Shown here in pieces: positions 1-10,680 of a stretch of 48,463 nt of DNA. The stretch is taken from contig NZ_JADEXY010000011.1 in assembly GCF_015206885.1 (NCBI RefSeq), positions 1 to 48,463 on the forward strand. The letters are read 5' to 3'. Under the pieces are notes generated by a model, which did no database searches, had not been told where the DNA came from, and was given only the letters and a program-made list of their open reading frames with translations. The stretch is from Microcystis aeruginosa LEGE 91341. Its GTDB lineage: Bacteria; Cyanobacteriota; Cyanobacteriia; Cyanobacteriales; Microcystaceae. A program made the translations under genes and the position numbers. How positions within the stretch are numbered: the stretch's first letter is position 1; each line of letters starts with the position of its first letter.

Positions 1-183
1 ATTATGAATTATGAATTATGAATTATGAATTGGGGAGGTGGGGAAATTGAACTAAAACCCCAACACCCCAACACCTAAAACCTGTCTCCTGGCTCCTGAA
101 TCCTGACTTCTGAATCCTATCTCCTGACCACCGACGACCGGCTACTAACCCCACCAACAAACTTTTTGCCGCAAACCCTACTT
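1..183. repeat. Simple-sequence block and MITE end before the carotenoid oxygenase gene
   Basis: Positions 4-31 hold four tandem ATGAATT heptamers. About 30-130 is a low-complexity block rich in 'accccaacacc' and 'tcctgactcctga' that reappears in reverse complement at about 13610-13735. From about 130 to 181 the sequence matches the outer end of the MITE at 39665 (shared GACGACCGGCTAC and CCCCACCAACAAACTTTTT), ending in CAAACCCTA, the terminal repeat of that family. Only one end of an element is visible, so the other end is missing or very degenerate. No gene is seen in this stretch. Confidence 0.7.
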
Positions 184-2016
184 ATGAATATGTCAATCAA
201 AGATACTGTCCAAAATACTGTCAACGTTAGTAATTTTAGTCGCTCGCAACTCGGTCAACCAGATGAGAACAATTTATATAAGGCAGTCGCCACAATTACC
301 GAGGGACATTGGCCGGAAAATCTGTCGGGATACGTTTTTATCGTCTGTCCTTTTCATAGAAAAAATGACCGTCATTTGTTCTCTGGCGAAGGTGTAATTA
401 TTAGATGGGACTTGCAAGGGAAAAATAATCAAGTTAACGTTTACAGTAAAAAACTAAAGACTTGGGATAGTTTTTGGCGAAAAGTTTTACCGATATTTAA
501 TATTAGTCAAGCCACTTTTCCCGCAGTGGTCAGCATTTTAGGTTCTTCGGAAATAGCGAATACTGCTATGGTTAAACTAGAAAAAGTTTCCGAAGATAAA
601 CAACTAGAAGAAACCAGATTAATTCTCACTGCCGATGCGGGACGTTACTGGGAAGTGGACCCCGTTTCCCTTGATACTATCACTCCGATTGGTTATTTTG
701 ACCAACATATTGTTTCCGTGCTTTTGTCTTTTTTCCCAGTCATACAAAATACCGCCCACCCCTTCTACGACAAAAAGACCAAAGAATTTATCACCTGTGA
801 ATTAAAGCTAAAACTTGCATCGGGAGGTATGTTAAAAGATTTAGATTCTTCGGTGTATATTGTGCTTTGGGATCAACAAAAACAACTTAAACCCTGGAAA
901 CTACAGGGAACTATCCTCGATGGTAGTCCCCATTCGGTCATCGTCACCGAGGATTATATCATGATTCCCGATATGCCTTTTCAGATGGGAGTGGCCAAAC
1001 TATTAGGTATCAGAATCAGACCCGAAGAAACCTATCCGAAAACTCAAATTTATCTGGTTAAACGTCAAGACCTCAAGGAAGAAGAAACCACCGTTCCCTC
1101 GCGATTAATTACCTTCAATGGAGACAGTTATCACTTCCTTTGTAGTTACCATAGTACCAACGGTCAAATTCAGATTGTGGCCATCCAAAATGCCACTATT
1201 AGTTTAACCGAAGCGATCGAAAAAGACGATATCCAACATTTTACCGGTCAGAGTTATCCCCCCGAATACCACGGCATTCCCTGGATGTTTTCCTTTGACG
1301 CCGGAGTGCTGCGCAAAGTGGTTATCGAAGATGCCAGGGTGATGAGCGAACAAGCTTTCATCCATCCGGGTTGGTTCTGTACTGGTCTCTACACCGCCGA
1401 CCCCCGGGAATCGGAACAGGGATACAGTGCTATTTATCAAATCTATCTCGGTTATGTGCGCGAATTAATTTGTCGTCGTCAGTATATGGATTGTCGCGAC
1501 CAAAGCAATCGCATCCTCAGCGATGCCGAACTTCCCTGTCATGACTTGCCCTCGGTATTAGCCAAGGTTCCCTTCGATAAGGATTGGAATCAGTTAAGTC
1601 AACAGATTAGCCAAGAAAAAAATGCCAGTGATACTCATGTATCATATTTAGGTCGGGGACTACTGGATTTTTATGTTTGTCCCGATGGCTATATTTTAGA
1701 TAGCATTCAGTTTATTCCCCAAGAACAGGGCTATCTATTGACGACGGTTTTAACTCCGACCAAAGTATTAGAAGCCTGGTTATTTAACCCTGACAATCTC
1801 AAGGACGGACCGATTGCTAAACTGAGCTTACCTGAAGATGTTCACTTTGGTTTGACCTTGCATTCCGAGTATTTCGAGCAGGTAGTCCCTTCTCCCCGTC
1901 CTTCCGTCTCACAGGTAAATCGAGTTCTTTCAGCCTTGCGGAGTCTGGTCTTGGTTCGCAGAGAATTTTTCTGGGGGAGACCCGCAGCTATTTACAATCG
2001 CCAAGTAAAAAAATGA
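184..2016 (+). CDS. Carotenoid oxygenase (RPE65/CCD-family non-haem iron enzyme)
   Basis: Family members cleave the polyene chain of carotenoids or apocarotenoids with O2, using Fe(II) held by four histidines. Candidate ligands lie in the expected order: TAHPFYD (about residue 191), SPHSVIV (about 249), YHFLCSYHS (about 315-322) and LHSEYFEQV (about 558). Length is about 610 residues, longer than the roughly 480 of typical cyanobacterial apocarotenoid oxygenases, and the sequence is divergent. No signal peptide is visible. An in-frame TTG at 166 lies inside the terminal repeat of a MITE, so the ATG at 184 (or 190) is preferred; there is no clear ribosome binding site. The stop overlaps the start of the next gene by ATGA, which implies translational coupling with the signalling protein. 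Substrate cannot be deduced. Family assignment fairly sure. Confidence 0.8.
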   Translation: MNMSIKDTVQNTVNVSNFSRSQLGQPDENNLYKAVATITEGHWPENLSGYVFIVCPFHRKNDRHLFSGEGVIIRWDLQGKNNQVNVYSKKLKTWDSFWRKVLPIFNISQATFPAVVSILGSSEIANTAMVKLEKVSEDKQLEETRLILTADAGRYWEVDPVSLDTITPIGYFDQHIVSVLLSFFPVIQNTAHPFYDKKTKEFITCELKLKLASGGMLKDLDSSVYIVLWDQQKQLKPWKLQGTILDGSPHSVIVTEDYIMIPDMPFQMGVAKLLGIRIRPEETYPKTQIYLVKRQDLKEEETTVPSRLITFNGDSYHFLCSYHSTNGQIQIVAIQNATISLTEAIEKDDIQHFTGQSYPPEYHGIPWMFSFDAGVLRKVVIEDARVMSEQAFIHPGWFCTGLYTADPRESEQGYSAIYQIYLGYVRELICRRQYMDCRDQSNRILSDAELPCHDLPSVLAKVPFDKDWNQLSQQISQEKNASDTHVSYLGRGLLDFYVCPDGYILDSIQFIPQEQGYLLTTVLTPTKVLEAWLFNPDNLKDGPIAKLSLPEDVHFGLTLHSEYFEQVVPSPRPSVSQVNRVLSALRSLVLVRREFFWGRPAAIYNRQVKK

Positions 2017-5000
2017 TTGTTCTCAACGGATACGACATTCTTGCCCAGGTTTACGAAAGCGTTAACTCAGAAGTCTATCGGGCCATTCGCATCGCCGATA
2101 ATCAACCGGTTATGCTCAAAATCCTCAAGCAAGAATACCCCACCACCCAAGAACTAACCCACTACAAACAGGAGTATAAAACCATCTGCGGTCTGAACTT
2201 CGAGGAGGCGATTAAAGCCTATGGCTTAGAAACCTACCGCAGAACTCCCGTGATTATTTTGGAAGATTTCGGGGGCATATCCTTAAAAAAATGGCTAGGG
2301 GGCAAAACCCTAGCCTTAAGGGACTTTTTAAGCCTTGCACTCCGAATAGTGGCTAATTTAGAGAAAATTCACAACGCCAAGGTTATTCACAAAGATATTA
2401 ATCCTGCCAATATAGTTCTTAATCCCGAAACCGGACAAATTAAAATCATCGATTTTGGCATTGCCAGCGTCCTGCAGCGGGAAAATCCGGGGCTAAAAAA
2501 TCCCAACGTCCTCGAGGGGACTTTAGCCTATATTTCTCCCGAACAAACCGGACGGATGAATCGCAGTCTCGATTACCGCACGGATTTTTATTCCTTGGGC
2601 GTTAGCTTCTATGAACTGCTCACCGGACAATTACCTTTTCGGGCTAACGATGCTTTGGAATTAGTTCACTGTCATCTGGCAAAACAACCCTTGCAGATTA
2701 ATAGTCTCGTCAGGGAGAAAATTCCCCCATTGGTGGAAGCAATCATCAGGAAACTGATGGCTAAAACCCCCGAGGAACGATACCAAAGCGCCTACGGTAT
2801 TCGGGCAGATTTAGAAGAATGTTTAAGACAACTAGAAACAACGGGTAAAATTGAAGATTTTGTCATCGCTAGGCAAGATCTAGCCAATCAGTTCCAAATT
2901 CCCCAAAAACTCTACGGCAGGGAGGCGGAAATCGCCACTCTCCTCACTGCTTTTCAACGGGTAGCCACGGTGGATAAAAACTCCTCTCACACCGAACTGA
3001 TGCTAGTTACGGGTTATTCTGGCATGGGTAAAACCACCTTGGTTAAGGAAATTTATCAGCCAATTACTGAAAAACGCGGCTTTTTTATCTCTGGTAAATT
3101 TGACCAGTTTCAGCGCGATATTCCCTATGCTGCCGTGATTAGCGCTTTGACTCATCTCGTCAAGCAACTTTTGGGGGAAAGTCAGCCACAACTGCAACTA
3201 TGGCGACAAAAACTCCTAAAATCTTTGGGGACGAATGCACGGGTTATTATTGATGTGATTCCCGAATTAGAATTAATTATCGGTCCACAACCAGAGGTGT
3301 TACAATTAGGAGCGATCGCTACTCAAAATCGCTTTAATTTAGTCTTTAAAAATTTTATTCGGGTCTTTTGTTCCCCAGAACATCCCCTGGTCATCTTTCT
3401 CGATGATTTACAATGGGCAGACTTGGCTAGTCTCCAGTTGATAGAATTAATTATGCTCGATGGCGATATGGACTATTTATTTTTAATTGGCTCCTATCGC
3501 AGTAATGAAATTAATTCCACCCACCCCCTAACCGCTACCCTCGATAAATTAGAGCAGGGGGGCATAATTATCAATCAAGTTATTTTAAGACCTCTGGGTC
3601 CTGCACAGGTCAATCAGTTAATTGCCGACACCTTAAATCATTCACCAGAATATGTGCAATCTTTGTCCGCTTTAGTCTGGCAAAAAACCCACGGTAATCC
3701 TTTTTTTGTCAGTGAATTTCTCAAAACTATCTACTGGGAAAATTTGCTGTTTTTCCAACCAGAGCAGGAAACAACCACTAAAACCGAGAATAATAGGGGC
3801 TATTGGCAATGGCATCTCGGCCAAATTCAAAGGATTGGCAGTACCGATAATCTGATTCAATTTATGATGGGTAAAATGCAGAAATTGCTTCCCGAAACCC
3901 AGGAAATTTTAAGTTTAGCAGCTTGTCTTGGCTCAGAATTTAATTTAAATATTCTAGCAGTAATCTCTGAAAAATCACCCCCAGAACTTTTACCAATTTT
4001 AACTTATAGTAGCGAAGCTGGTTTAATTATTCCCCTCTCCGAATTAGATGAACAATTACTAATTCAAGAATATAAATTTGCTCATGATCGTATTCAACAA
4101 GGAGCCTATGCTCTCATCGAGGACAGCAAAAAATCTTTAATTCATTTAACAATTGGTCGCCTACTTTGGCAGCATAATGCCACCAATGAATTATCGGAAA
4201 AGATTTTTAAAATAGTCGATCATCTCAATCTTGGTTGTCAACTAATTAGCGAGGAAAAAGAACGAGAGTCAGTGGCTAACTTGAATTTACTAGCAGCCCA
4301 AAAAGCCAAAGCCGCTAATGCCCAAACTGGAGCATTAAAGTATATTAAAATTGCTCAAAAACTTCTCAAAAAATCAAGCTGGAAAAATAACTATCAACTG
4401 ACTTTAAATATTTATTCTGAAGCCACAGAAATCGCCTATTTAAGTGGGGATTTTGAGCAGATGCAATGCTGGGCTAATCTAGTATTAAAACAGGCAAAAA
4501 CCACCCTAGATAAAATCAAAGTTTATGAAGTCATCATCGAAGCCTATCACGCCCAAAATCACGAACTAAAAGCGGTACAAATTGGCTTATCTGTCCTCAA
4601 AAGCTTAGATTTCGAGATTCCTCAATCCTTACAATCATCAGATATCCAGGAAGAACTGAATAAAACTAGGCAAAAACTAGCGGGTAAAAATATCGAAGAT
4701 TTAATTAATTTACCGCAGATAAATGAGGAAGAAAAATTAGCAATAATGAAAATAGCAAGTGCTATATTTTCTCCGATTTTTATTGCCGCCCCTCATCTCT
4801 TACCCATCCTAGTATCAAAACAGATTAACTTATCAATTCAGTACGGCAATAGTTATCTAGCGGCTTTTACTTATGTAAATTATGGCTTAATTCTTTGTGG
4901 TCTTTTGGAAGATTGGAAAACGGGTTATCAATTTGGAAAATTGGCTTTAAACATTGCCGATAAATTTCATGCTAAAGCCCTGATGCCAAAAATAATTGCC

Positions 5001-8000
5001 GTTTTTTCCACCACTATTAGTATCTGGAAAGAACCGATTAAAAATTCCCTGTCCTTGTTAAAATCTTCCTATCAAACTGGTTTGGAGATGGGTGATCTCT
5101 ACTACGGAACGATCTGCGCCTATCTTTACTGTTTTCATTCCGCCTTTATCGGACAGGAATTAACAGAATTAGCCCAAGAAATAGCTAACTATGATCTGGC
5201 TTTTGTTAAGCTCAAACAAGAAAACACCCGCAACTATCTAAAAATCTACGGACAAACAGTTTTAAATCTGCTGGGGCACTCGGAAAATCCCAGCCGTTTA
5301 GAAGGAAAATACTATCAAGAAACTGTTATGTTAACGTACCATCTAGAGGCTAATGATCTCTACGGTCTCTGTGCTTTATTTGTTAATAAATTATACCTTT
5401 GTTATCTATTCAGACAGTACGAAACAGCCATTGAAAATGCTAACCAAGCCCAAAAATATCTAGGGGGAGCCACCGCAACTTTCTTGATTTCTCTGCATAA
5501 TTTTTATGATTCCCTCGCTCATTTAGCTATTTATAATCATCTGGACAATGACCAAAAACAGCAAGTCTTAGAACGAGTGACGAATAATCAGAAAAAGCTT
5601 TGGGAATGGGCTAATCAAGCCCCCTCTAACTATCTCCATAAATTTTATTTAGTGCAAGCGGAAAAAGACCGGGTGCAGCAATCTTATCTAGAAGCCATAG
5701 AAAACTACGATCTAGCCATTGCTAAAGCCAAGGAAAATGAATACATTAATGAGGAAGCACTGGCTAACGAACTAGCGGCGAAATTCTATCTCGATTGGGG
5801 TAAAGTAAAAATTGCCAAAACCTACATCAGTGAAGCGGCTTATCTCTATTCTCTTTGGGGAGCAACAGCTAAAGTCAAAGATATAGAAAGCCGCTATTCT
5901 CAGTTAATGGTCAATAACTATGGTTATAATTCCCCGACCGAAACCACGAGAACTACCACCAGAAAAAATTCAGTTAGTCATGCGGGAGAACTATTAGATT
6001 TAGCCACGATTATGAAGGCATCCCAAGCCATTTCTAGCGAGATAGTTTTAGATCAATTACTCGCCACCCTGATGAAAATTCTCATCGAAAATGCGGGGGC
6101 GCAGCTGGGCTATCTTATCCTAGAAAGCGGCGGACAACTATTGATTGAAGCCTCCGGTTCAGTGCAGGAAGATGGGGTGACAGTCTTTAAATCTAATGCG
6201 ATCGAAGAACATCTTCCCGTCTCAATTATTAACTATGTGGCCCGGAGCGGTCAAACCGTTCTTAATAAAGATGCTGCCCATCAGGGCAATTTTAGCAACG
6301 ATCCCTATATTAAAACCCATCAAACCAAATCGCTGCTCTGCACACCCCTGCTCGACCAAGGACAACTGCGGGGAATTGTCTATCTAGAAAATAATCTCAC
6401 CGTCGGGGCTTTTACCCAAGAAAGATTGGAAGTGCTGCAACTGCTCTCCAGCCAAGCGGCGATCGCAATTACTAACGCCAAACTCTACGCCGAAATCAAA
6501 GCCAAACAGAGACAACTAGCGCAATTTTTAGAAGCCATGCCAGTGGGGGTATTTGTCCTTGATGCCGACAGTCAACCCTACTACGCCAATCAAACCGCCC
6601 AAGAGATTTTAGGAAAAGAGATAGTTAATATCACCACGGCTAATCAGTTGGGGGAAACCTATCAGTTATATCAAGCTGGAACCGATCGATTGTATCCCAC
6701 AGAATACCATCCGATTGTCCGAGCTTTAAGGGGGGAAAAAAACACGGTGGATGATATAGAAGTTCACCAAGGAGAGAAGATTATTCCCCTAGAAGTGTAT
6801 GCCACACCCGTTTTTGACGAAAAAGGGGAAATTATCTATGCGATCACCGCTTTTACCGATATTAGCGAACGAAAACAGGCGGAAGCGGAACGGATTCGCT
6901 TTACCGAAGAATTGGCCGAGTATAGCCGCACCCTAGAACAGAAAGTGGAGGAGCGCACCCTAGAACTCAGCCAAACCCTAGAAATTCTCAAGGCCACCCA
7001 AGCAGAATTACTGTTTGAAAATGAACTGCTCAGAAGTACCGAAGAATCTAGCACCTTTGACTACCAAGTGGGGGGCAGTTTACCCATGGATGCCCCCACC
7101 TACGTGGTCCGCGCCGCCGACCGTTATCTCTATAAAGCCCTCAAACGCGGCGATTTTTGCTATGTTCTCAATCCCCGTCAAATGGGTAAGTCTAGTTTAA
7201 TGGTACGCATGATCGATCACCTCCAACACGAGGGCATCTCTTGCGCTCCCATTGATTTAACCCGCATCGGCAGTGAAAATGTCACTGCCGACCAATGGTA
7301 CAAGGGGATAGCCTTCGAGTTAGGGCGACGTTTTGGCCTGCTCAAAAGGGTCAATCTGAAAGCTTGGTGGCAAGAACGGGAAGATGTCTCGGCAGTGCAG
7401 CGCTTGGGCGAATTTATCGAAGAAGTGTTATTGCTGGAAGTGGGGATACTGGACGGTTCTCCCCCGAAACCAATCGTGATTTTTATCGATGAAATCGATA
7501 GCGTTTTGGGCTTAAATTTCGCGGTTAATGACTTTTTTGCCCTGATTCGTTCCTGCTATAACCAGCGCGGCTTTAACCCCCTCTATCGGCGTTTGACCTT
7601 CGCTTTCTTCGGTGTTGTCACCCCCTCCGATTTAATTACCGACCACCAAATCACCCCTTTTAATATCGGTCATTGGATTCAATTAGAGGGTTTTAAGGAA
7701 CACGAAGCCCAGCCTTTACTGCGCGGATTGGCCGAGAAATTTAGTAACCCGCAAACTGTCTTAAAAGAAGTCTTTGCCTGGACAAACGGTCAACCTTTTC
7801 TGACCCAAAAACTCTGTCAGTTAATTCGTACCGCCACCTCGCCGATTCCCCCCAATGGTGAGGCCCCCTGGATTGAGGACTTAGTACAGAAGAAGATCAT
7901 TGACAATTGGGAGGCTCAGGATGAACCGGAACATCTGCGGACTATTCGCGATCGGCTTCTCAACAGTCATCGCTCCCAGTTGCTCCTGAGACTCTATGAA

Positions 8001-8165
8001 CGGATTTTAAGGGAAAAAGAGGTGATTGCCGAGGATAGCCCCCCAGAAAAAGAGTTACTTCTATCGGGGTTGGTGATTAAAGACCAGGGCCGGCTGCGGG
8101 TCCATAATCCCATCTATCAAGGGATTTTTAACCTCCATTGGCTGGCCCGGGCAAAATCAACCTAA
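2013..8165 (+). CDS. Ser/Thr kinase - AAA_16 ATPase - TPR-like - GAF - PAS - AAA_35 hybrid signalling protein
   Basis: A 2050-residue cytoplasmic multidomain protein. Residues 1-270 are a Hanks-type kinase with catalytic loop HKDINPAN (about 126; HKD instead of HRD) and DFGIA (about 147). Next is an AAA_16/STAND-type ATPase with Walker [10 protein letters not shown] (about 334) and Walker B LVIFLDD (about 460), then some 700 residues of helical repeats. A GAF domain covers about 1335-1500, a PAS domain about 1507-1625, and a coiled coil about 1630-1670. The C-terminus (about 1680-2045) is an AAA_35-like ATPase with its own Walker A (PRQMGKSSL) and FIDEID Walker B. In the common cyanobacterial relatives the GAF/PAS part is followed by a histidine kinase; no HisKA or HATPase motif is seen here. 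It overlaps the carotenoid oxygenase stop by ATGA, suggesting one transcript. Role inferred: sensory signalling; ligand unknown. Confidence 0.85.
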   Translation: MIVLNGYDILAQVYESVNSEVYRAIRIADNQPVMLKILKQEYPTTQELTHYKQEYKTICGLNFEEAIKAYGLETYRRTPVIILEDFGGISLKKWLGGKTLALRDFLSLALRIVANLEKIHNAKVIHKDINPANIVLNPETGQIKIIDFGIASVLQRENPGLKNPNVLEGTLAYISPEQTGRMNRSLDYRTDFYSLGVSFYELLTGQLPFRANDALELVHCHLAKQPLQINSLVREKIPPLVEAIIRKLMAKTPEERYQSAYGIRADLEECLRQLETTGKIEDFVIARQDLANQFQIPQKLYGREAEIATLLTAFQRVATVDKNSSHTELMLVTGYSGMGKTTLVKEIYQPITEKRGFFISGKFDQFQRDIPYAAVISALTHLVKQLLGESQPQLQLWRQKLLKSLGTNARVIIDVIPELELIIGPQPEVLQLGAIATQNRFNLVFKNFIRVFCSPEHPLVIFLDDLQWADLASLQLIELIMLDGDMDYLFLIGSYRSNEINSTHPLTATLDKLEQGGIIINQVILRPLGPAQVNQLIADTLNHSPEYVQSLSALVWQKTHGNPFFVSEFLKTIYWENLLFFQPEQETTTKTENNRGYWQWHLGQIQRIGSTDNLIQFMMGKMQKLLPETQEILSLAACLGSEFNLNILAVISEKSPPELLPILTYSSEAGLIIPLSELDEQLLIQEYKFAHDRIQQGAYALIEDSKKSLIHLTIGRLLWQHNATNELSEKIFKIVDHLNLGCQLISEEKERESVANLNLLAAQKAKAANAQTGALKYIKIAQKLLKKSSWKNNYQLTLNIYSEATEIAYLSGDFEQMQCWANLVLKQAKTTLDKIKVYEVIIEAYHAQNHELKAVQIGLSVLKSLDFEIPQSLQSSDIQEELNKTRQKLAGKNIEDLINLPQINEEEKLAIMKIASAIFSPIFIAAPHLLPILVSKQINLSIQYGNSYLAAFTYVNYGLILCGLLEDWKTGYQFGKLALNIADKFHAKALMPKIIAVFSTTISIWKEPIKNSLSLLKSSYQTGLEMGDLYYGTICAYLYCFHSAFIGQELTELAQEIANYDLAFVKLKQENTRNYLKIYGQTVLNLLGHSENPSRLEGKYYQETVMLTYHLEANDLYGLCALFVNKLYLCYLFRQYETAIENANQAQKYLGGATATFLISLHNFYDSLAHLAIYNHLDNDQKQQVLERVTNNQKKLWEWANQAPSNYLHKFYLVQAEKDRVQQSYLEAIENYDLAIAKAKENEYINEEALANELAAKFYLDWGKVKIAKTYISEAAYLYSLWGATAKVKDIESRYSQLMVNNYGYNSPTETTRTTTRKNSVSHAGELLDLATIMKASQAISSEIVLDQLLATLMKILIENAGAQLGYLILESGGQLLIEASGSVQEDGVTVFKSNAIEEHLPVSIINYVARSGQTVLNKDAAHQGNFSNDPYIKTHQTKSLLCTPLLDQGQLRGIVYLENNLTVGAFTQERLEVLQLLSSQAAIAITNAKLYAEIKAKQRQLAQFLEAMPVGVFVLDADSQPYYANQTAQEILGKEIVNITTANQLGETYQLYQAGTDRLYPTEYHPIVRALRGEKNTVDDIEVHQGEKIIPLEVYATPVFDEKGEIIYAITAFTDISERKQAEAERIRFTEELAEYSRTLEQKVEERTLELSQTLEILKATQAELLFENELLRSTEESSTFDYQVGGSLPMDAPTYVVRAADRYLYKALKRGDFCYVLNPRQMGKSSLMVRMIDHLQHEGISCAPIDLTRIGSENVTADQWYKGIAFELGRRFGLLKRVNLKAWWQEREDVSAVQRLGEFIEEVLLLEVGILDGSPPKPIVIFIDEIDSVLGLNFAVNDFFALIRSCYNQRGFNPLYRRLTFAFFGVVTPSDLITDHQITPFNIGHWIQLEGFKEHEAQPLLRGLAEKFSNPQTVLKEVFAWTNGQPFLTQKLCQLIRTATSPIPPNGEAPWIEDLVQKKIIDNWEAQDEPEHLRTIRDRLLNSHRSQLLLRLYERILREKEVIAEDSPPEKELLLSGLVIKDQGRLRVHNPIYQGIFNLHWLARAKST

Positions 8166-8169
8166 TAAG

Positions 8170-8399
8170 TAGGGTTTGCTGAATAATGGTAAAACCCTTT
8201 TAAAATAAGGCTTTTGACCTGCTAAAATCCGATGTTCATGCTGCGAAAATAGGATTGGGATATTCAAAAACCTTGCATTATCATTCTTTGAGTACACAAA
8301 CTGGTACAAAAAAAGAGGACAACAAAGCCTGAAACGACCGACGACCGGCTACTGACGACCAGCTACTGACTCCTAACCCCACCTTTCAGCAAACCCTAA
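8170..8399. mobile_element. MITE with perfect 14-bp terminal inverted repeats
   Basis: The element begins TAGGGTTTGCTGAA and ends with its exact reverse complement TTCAGCAAACCCTA, 230 bp apart, and encodes no protein. It fills the gap between the stop of the kinase hybrid (8165) and the stop of the minus-strand metallo-hydrolase (8400), so any terminator for either gene must lie in it. Its core (about 8220-8335) matches the reverse complement of 39740-39860. Related elements are at 31759, 39665 and 43762, and one end is at 130-181. Non-autonomous transposon is inferred; no transposase lies in the window. Confidence 0.8.
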
Positions 8400-10040
8400 T
8401 TATATATTGGCTTCAAAAACGGGACAATAGCCTTCAGCAACCACTTTAAAACCGTAGAGAGGAGAAGCGGGATTCCAACAGCGCTGACTTTTGTAGTGGA
8501 CACAGACACGACAGCAATCCATCTCCTCTAAAGCTTTGGTGATGCGATTGGGACTCTCGCTTAATAATTCCCGTTGGGAGACTCCCCGCAATAATAATTC
8601 TTCCCCTTGCCAGCGAGCTTCTACCAGTCCCGTATCGGCGAAATTACTCCACCGGGGATCCCGGGTGATCGGCTCTGGTAAGGTGATAGTGATGATCGAA
8701 TCCGATTCATTTAATTCTCCCTCATAGTGACTAGGGGCCGGAGGTGTCGGTTGCAAAAAGCGATCGCCAATAGGCAATTCCACCAGGGTTCCTACGGCCG
8801 GAGAATGGAGTTGATAACGGCTTTGTAATTCTTCTAAACTGGTCAAATCCGCTAGATATAGGGGGGAGCCATGGACGAACATGATATGCTGCGGTCGCAG
8901 GTTATGGATCAGTTGGGTGGTGTTGCGACTATCGCTATGTTCGGCGAGTAGATAGGTTTCTTGGCTAATTAATCGCGAACGCTGTGCCGCTTTTAATCGG
9001 GGATTCTCCAGGTTGATATCGTGCAGGTGTTGGGGAACTAACATTAACCAGGGTTTATCCCCTTGCAGATATTTACTCACCTCCTCTAGGCGATCGATTA
9101 GTAAAATTATCGGAGTGGTTCCCCCTAGAGGTGTCGGTTTTTCTGGCAACCTTCGCAACCGGGGACAGATGCGCTCATCCCAAAATAAGGGCTGATGTTT
9201 GGCAAAATTCTGGACAGATGCGGGAAATTGTGGTAAAAGTTCTAGGTAGGCATCGCAAGCTTTAGCGATCTTGCCCCCAACCCAGATATCAATGTCGCGG
9301 CCTGTGAATTGGTGGTGCGATCGCAGTAATTTTAAAATTTCTTGACCTAATCCCAAAGCGGGGACGGGTAGTAGGACATTTTGTCCCTCAGCGATCGCAT
9401 GATAGATGCGATTCATCAACTGTTTTTCCTGCTGTCGTCGGTGGGGATGGCGTTCTGTGCCGTAACTGCCTTCAATAATCAGCACATCGGGGGATACTCC
9501 CCGCAGCAGATCGATCGATAATCCTTCCACCAGTTGAAAATTAGATAGGGAAAAATCGCCAGTATAGAGGACTTTATAGGTGCGTTCGGGGGTTTTGTAG
9601 GTGAATAGGACCACGGCGGCCCCGGGTAGGTGGCCGGCTGGAAAAATCTCGACGGTGAGATCATCAAAGAGATCTATCGGTGATCGCCATGGCCAACCCA
9701 GGCAGAAACTGCCGATTTCCTCGGCAGAATCGGGCCATTGTAGGGGCAACAGTTGCACTGTCACCTCACTGGCATAAACTGGCAATTGGGGATAGGTCTG
9801 ATGGAGAGCCATTAACCCACGGATGTGATCGCTGTGGGCATGACTACAGAACACCAGATCTACGGGTGGTTTTTTGTTTTGGGTGAGGGGTTGCATATCG
9901 GCCAAACCGCAATCTAAAAGTATGCGATAGGGACCGATTTTCAGTAGGAGACAAACCCCTTCCGATGTGTGACCGACACCAAAAGGTAAACAGGATAAAA
10001 GGGATTTCGACCCCCAGACAGCAGTAGAGCGTTGAACCAT
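8400..10040 (-). CDS. MBL-fold beta-CASP metallo-hydrolase (probable RNA-processing nuclease)
   Basis: A 546-residue soluble protein of the metallo-beta-lactamase superfamily. The zinc motif HAHSDH is at residues 67-72, followed by the histidine of AGHLPG (about 136) and the aspartate of YTGDFS (about 160). The beta-CASP cap motifs follow: EGSYGTERHPHR, then EHSDSRNTTQLI and HIMFVHGS. This is the layout of CPSF73/RNase J-like ribonucleases, so an RNA substrate is the best guess. The last 40 residues add a cysteine-containing tail (CCRVCVHY, RCWNP, GYCPVFE) not needed for the fold, which could bind metal. The ATG at 10038-10040 is used. It is about 25 bases downstream of the small membrane-peptide gene on the same strand and may be co-transcribed. 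Exact substrate unknown. Confidence 0.82.
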   Translation of the reverse strand: MVQRSTAVWGSKSLLSCLPFGVGHTSEGVCLLLKIGPYRILLDCGLADMQPLTQNKKPPVDLVFCSHAHSDHIRGLMALHQTYPQLPVYASEVTVQLLPLQWPDSAEEIGSFCLGWPWRSPIDLFDDLTVEIFPAGHLPGAAVVLFTYKTPERTYKVLYTGDFSLSNFQLVEGLSIDLLRGVSPDVLIIEGSYGTERHPHRRQQEKQLMNRIYHAIAEGQNVLLPVPALGLGQEILKLLRSHHQFTGRDIDIWVGGKIAKACDAYLELLPQFPASVQNFAKHQPLFWDERICPRLRRLPEKPTPLGGTTPIILLIDRLEEVSKYLQGDKPWLMLVPQHLHDINLENPRLKAAQRSRLISQETYLLAEHSDSRNTTQLIHNLRPQHIMFVHGSPLYLADLTSLEELQSRYQLHSPAVGTLVELPIGDRFLQPTPPAPSHYEGELNESDSIITITLPEPITRDPRWSNFADTGLVEARWQGEELLLRGVSQRELLSESPNRITKALEEMDCCRVCVHYKSQRCWNPASPLYGFKVVAEGYCPVFEANI

Positions 10041-10064
10041 GGCAACCCTGATTATGATGACTGG

Positions 10065-10187
10065 TTAGTGAGCCGAACCATTGCCATCGTAGTTATCGCT
10101 ATCGTAAAAACCGTTGCGGGTGCCGAAAAAGAGACAAGAGACGGTGAATACAGCCGTTAATGCCAACAAGATTAATTTGATGTCCAT
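10065..10187 (-). CDS. 40-residue single-span membrane peptide
   Basis: A short reading frame with a clean ATG and TAA encodes a 40-residue peptide. Residues 3-22 (IKLILLALTAVFTVSCLFFG) are a hydrophobic helix, followed by a polar, acidic, Asn/Gly-rich tail (RNGFYDSDNYDGNGSAH). The shape, one N-terminal span with a short soluble tail, is that of the small subunits of cyanobacterial thylakoid complexes, but I do not recognise it as a specific Psb, Pet, Psa or Ndh subunit. It lies just upstream of the beta-CASP gene on the same strand. Real gene likely because codon use and composition look protein-like; function unknown. Confidence 0.6.
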   Translation of the reverse strand: MDIKLILLALTAVFTVSCLFFGTRNGFYDSDNYDGNGSAH

Positions 10188-10440
10188 ATAATTAGTGCAA
10201 CTCCTCAGAGGGTATCTCCCCTAATACTAACCCAACTTTTTCGGTTGTTAGCAGCTAGGTTTTGAATTTGTCCCTGGGCGCTCAACCTCTTTTAATAATT
10301 AAACTTGCCAGTAATTTGTGATAATTTCATCAAAAACTACTGATAATTATCGGAACAGTTAGCATTTTTTGTCATAATAGTCAAGAAAATTTCATAAAAA
10401 TTTAGCCTGACTTTAAATGCTCCTTTTCTCAAGTGCGACG
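10188..10440. other. Gene-free leader upstream of the membrane peptide
   Basis: AT-rich intergenic DNA with no convincing reading frame. It presumably holds the minus-strand promoter for the 40-residue peptide, but I see no -35/-10 pair strong enough to call. Confidence 0.5.
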
Positions 10441-10540
10441 TAATGATACTAAATCCGTTGAGTATCTGCTACATATCAAGACAGGCAATAGGCAAAAGGG
10501 GGAATAAATAATCATTCTTTAATAACCGGATTTAGTATTA
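10441..10540. repeat. Short inverted-repeat element, 100 bp (TAAT..ACTAAATCCG ends)
   Basis: The left end reads TAATGATACTAAATCCGTTG and the right end reads, in reverse complement, TAATACTAAATCCGGTTATT, differing mainly by a 3-base insertion. No coding content. A fragment with the same terminal motif (GGATTTAGTATTAA) occurs at 13742-13755. Probably a small MITE; family not known. Confidence 0.6.
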
Positions 10541-10544
10541 GACA

Positions 10545-10580
10545 TGAGGCAAAAGCAAATAAGTTATTGATTTTGCCTCA
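10545..10580 (-). terminator. Hairpin downstream of the HNH operon
   Basis: TGAGGCAAAA (10545-10554) pairs perfectly with TTTTGCCTCA (10571-10580) around a 16-base loop. It lies about 100 bases past the HNH stop on the minus strand. No T-run follows on that strand, so a terminator role is only possible. Confidence 0.3.
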
Positions 10581-10680
10581 GATTAGCTCAATTCAATTAT
10601 AGGGGAATTTTACCATGGGGTTTCAATTAAAATCCAAGGCTATTTGATCAGATGATAAAGTTAATTAAGGTTGATTAAAA

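Noticed and set aside
166-183. TTG start extending the carotenoid oxygenase by six residues
   Set aside because: It lies inside the MITE terminal repeat; two ATG codons follow at 184 and 190.
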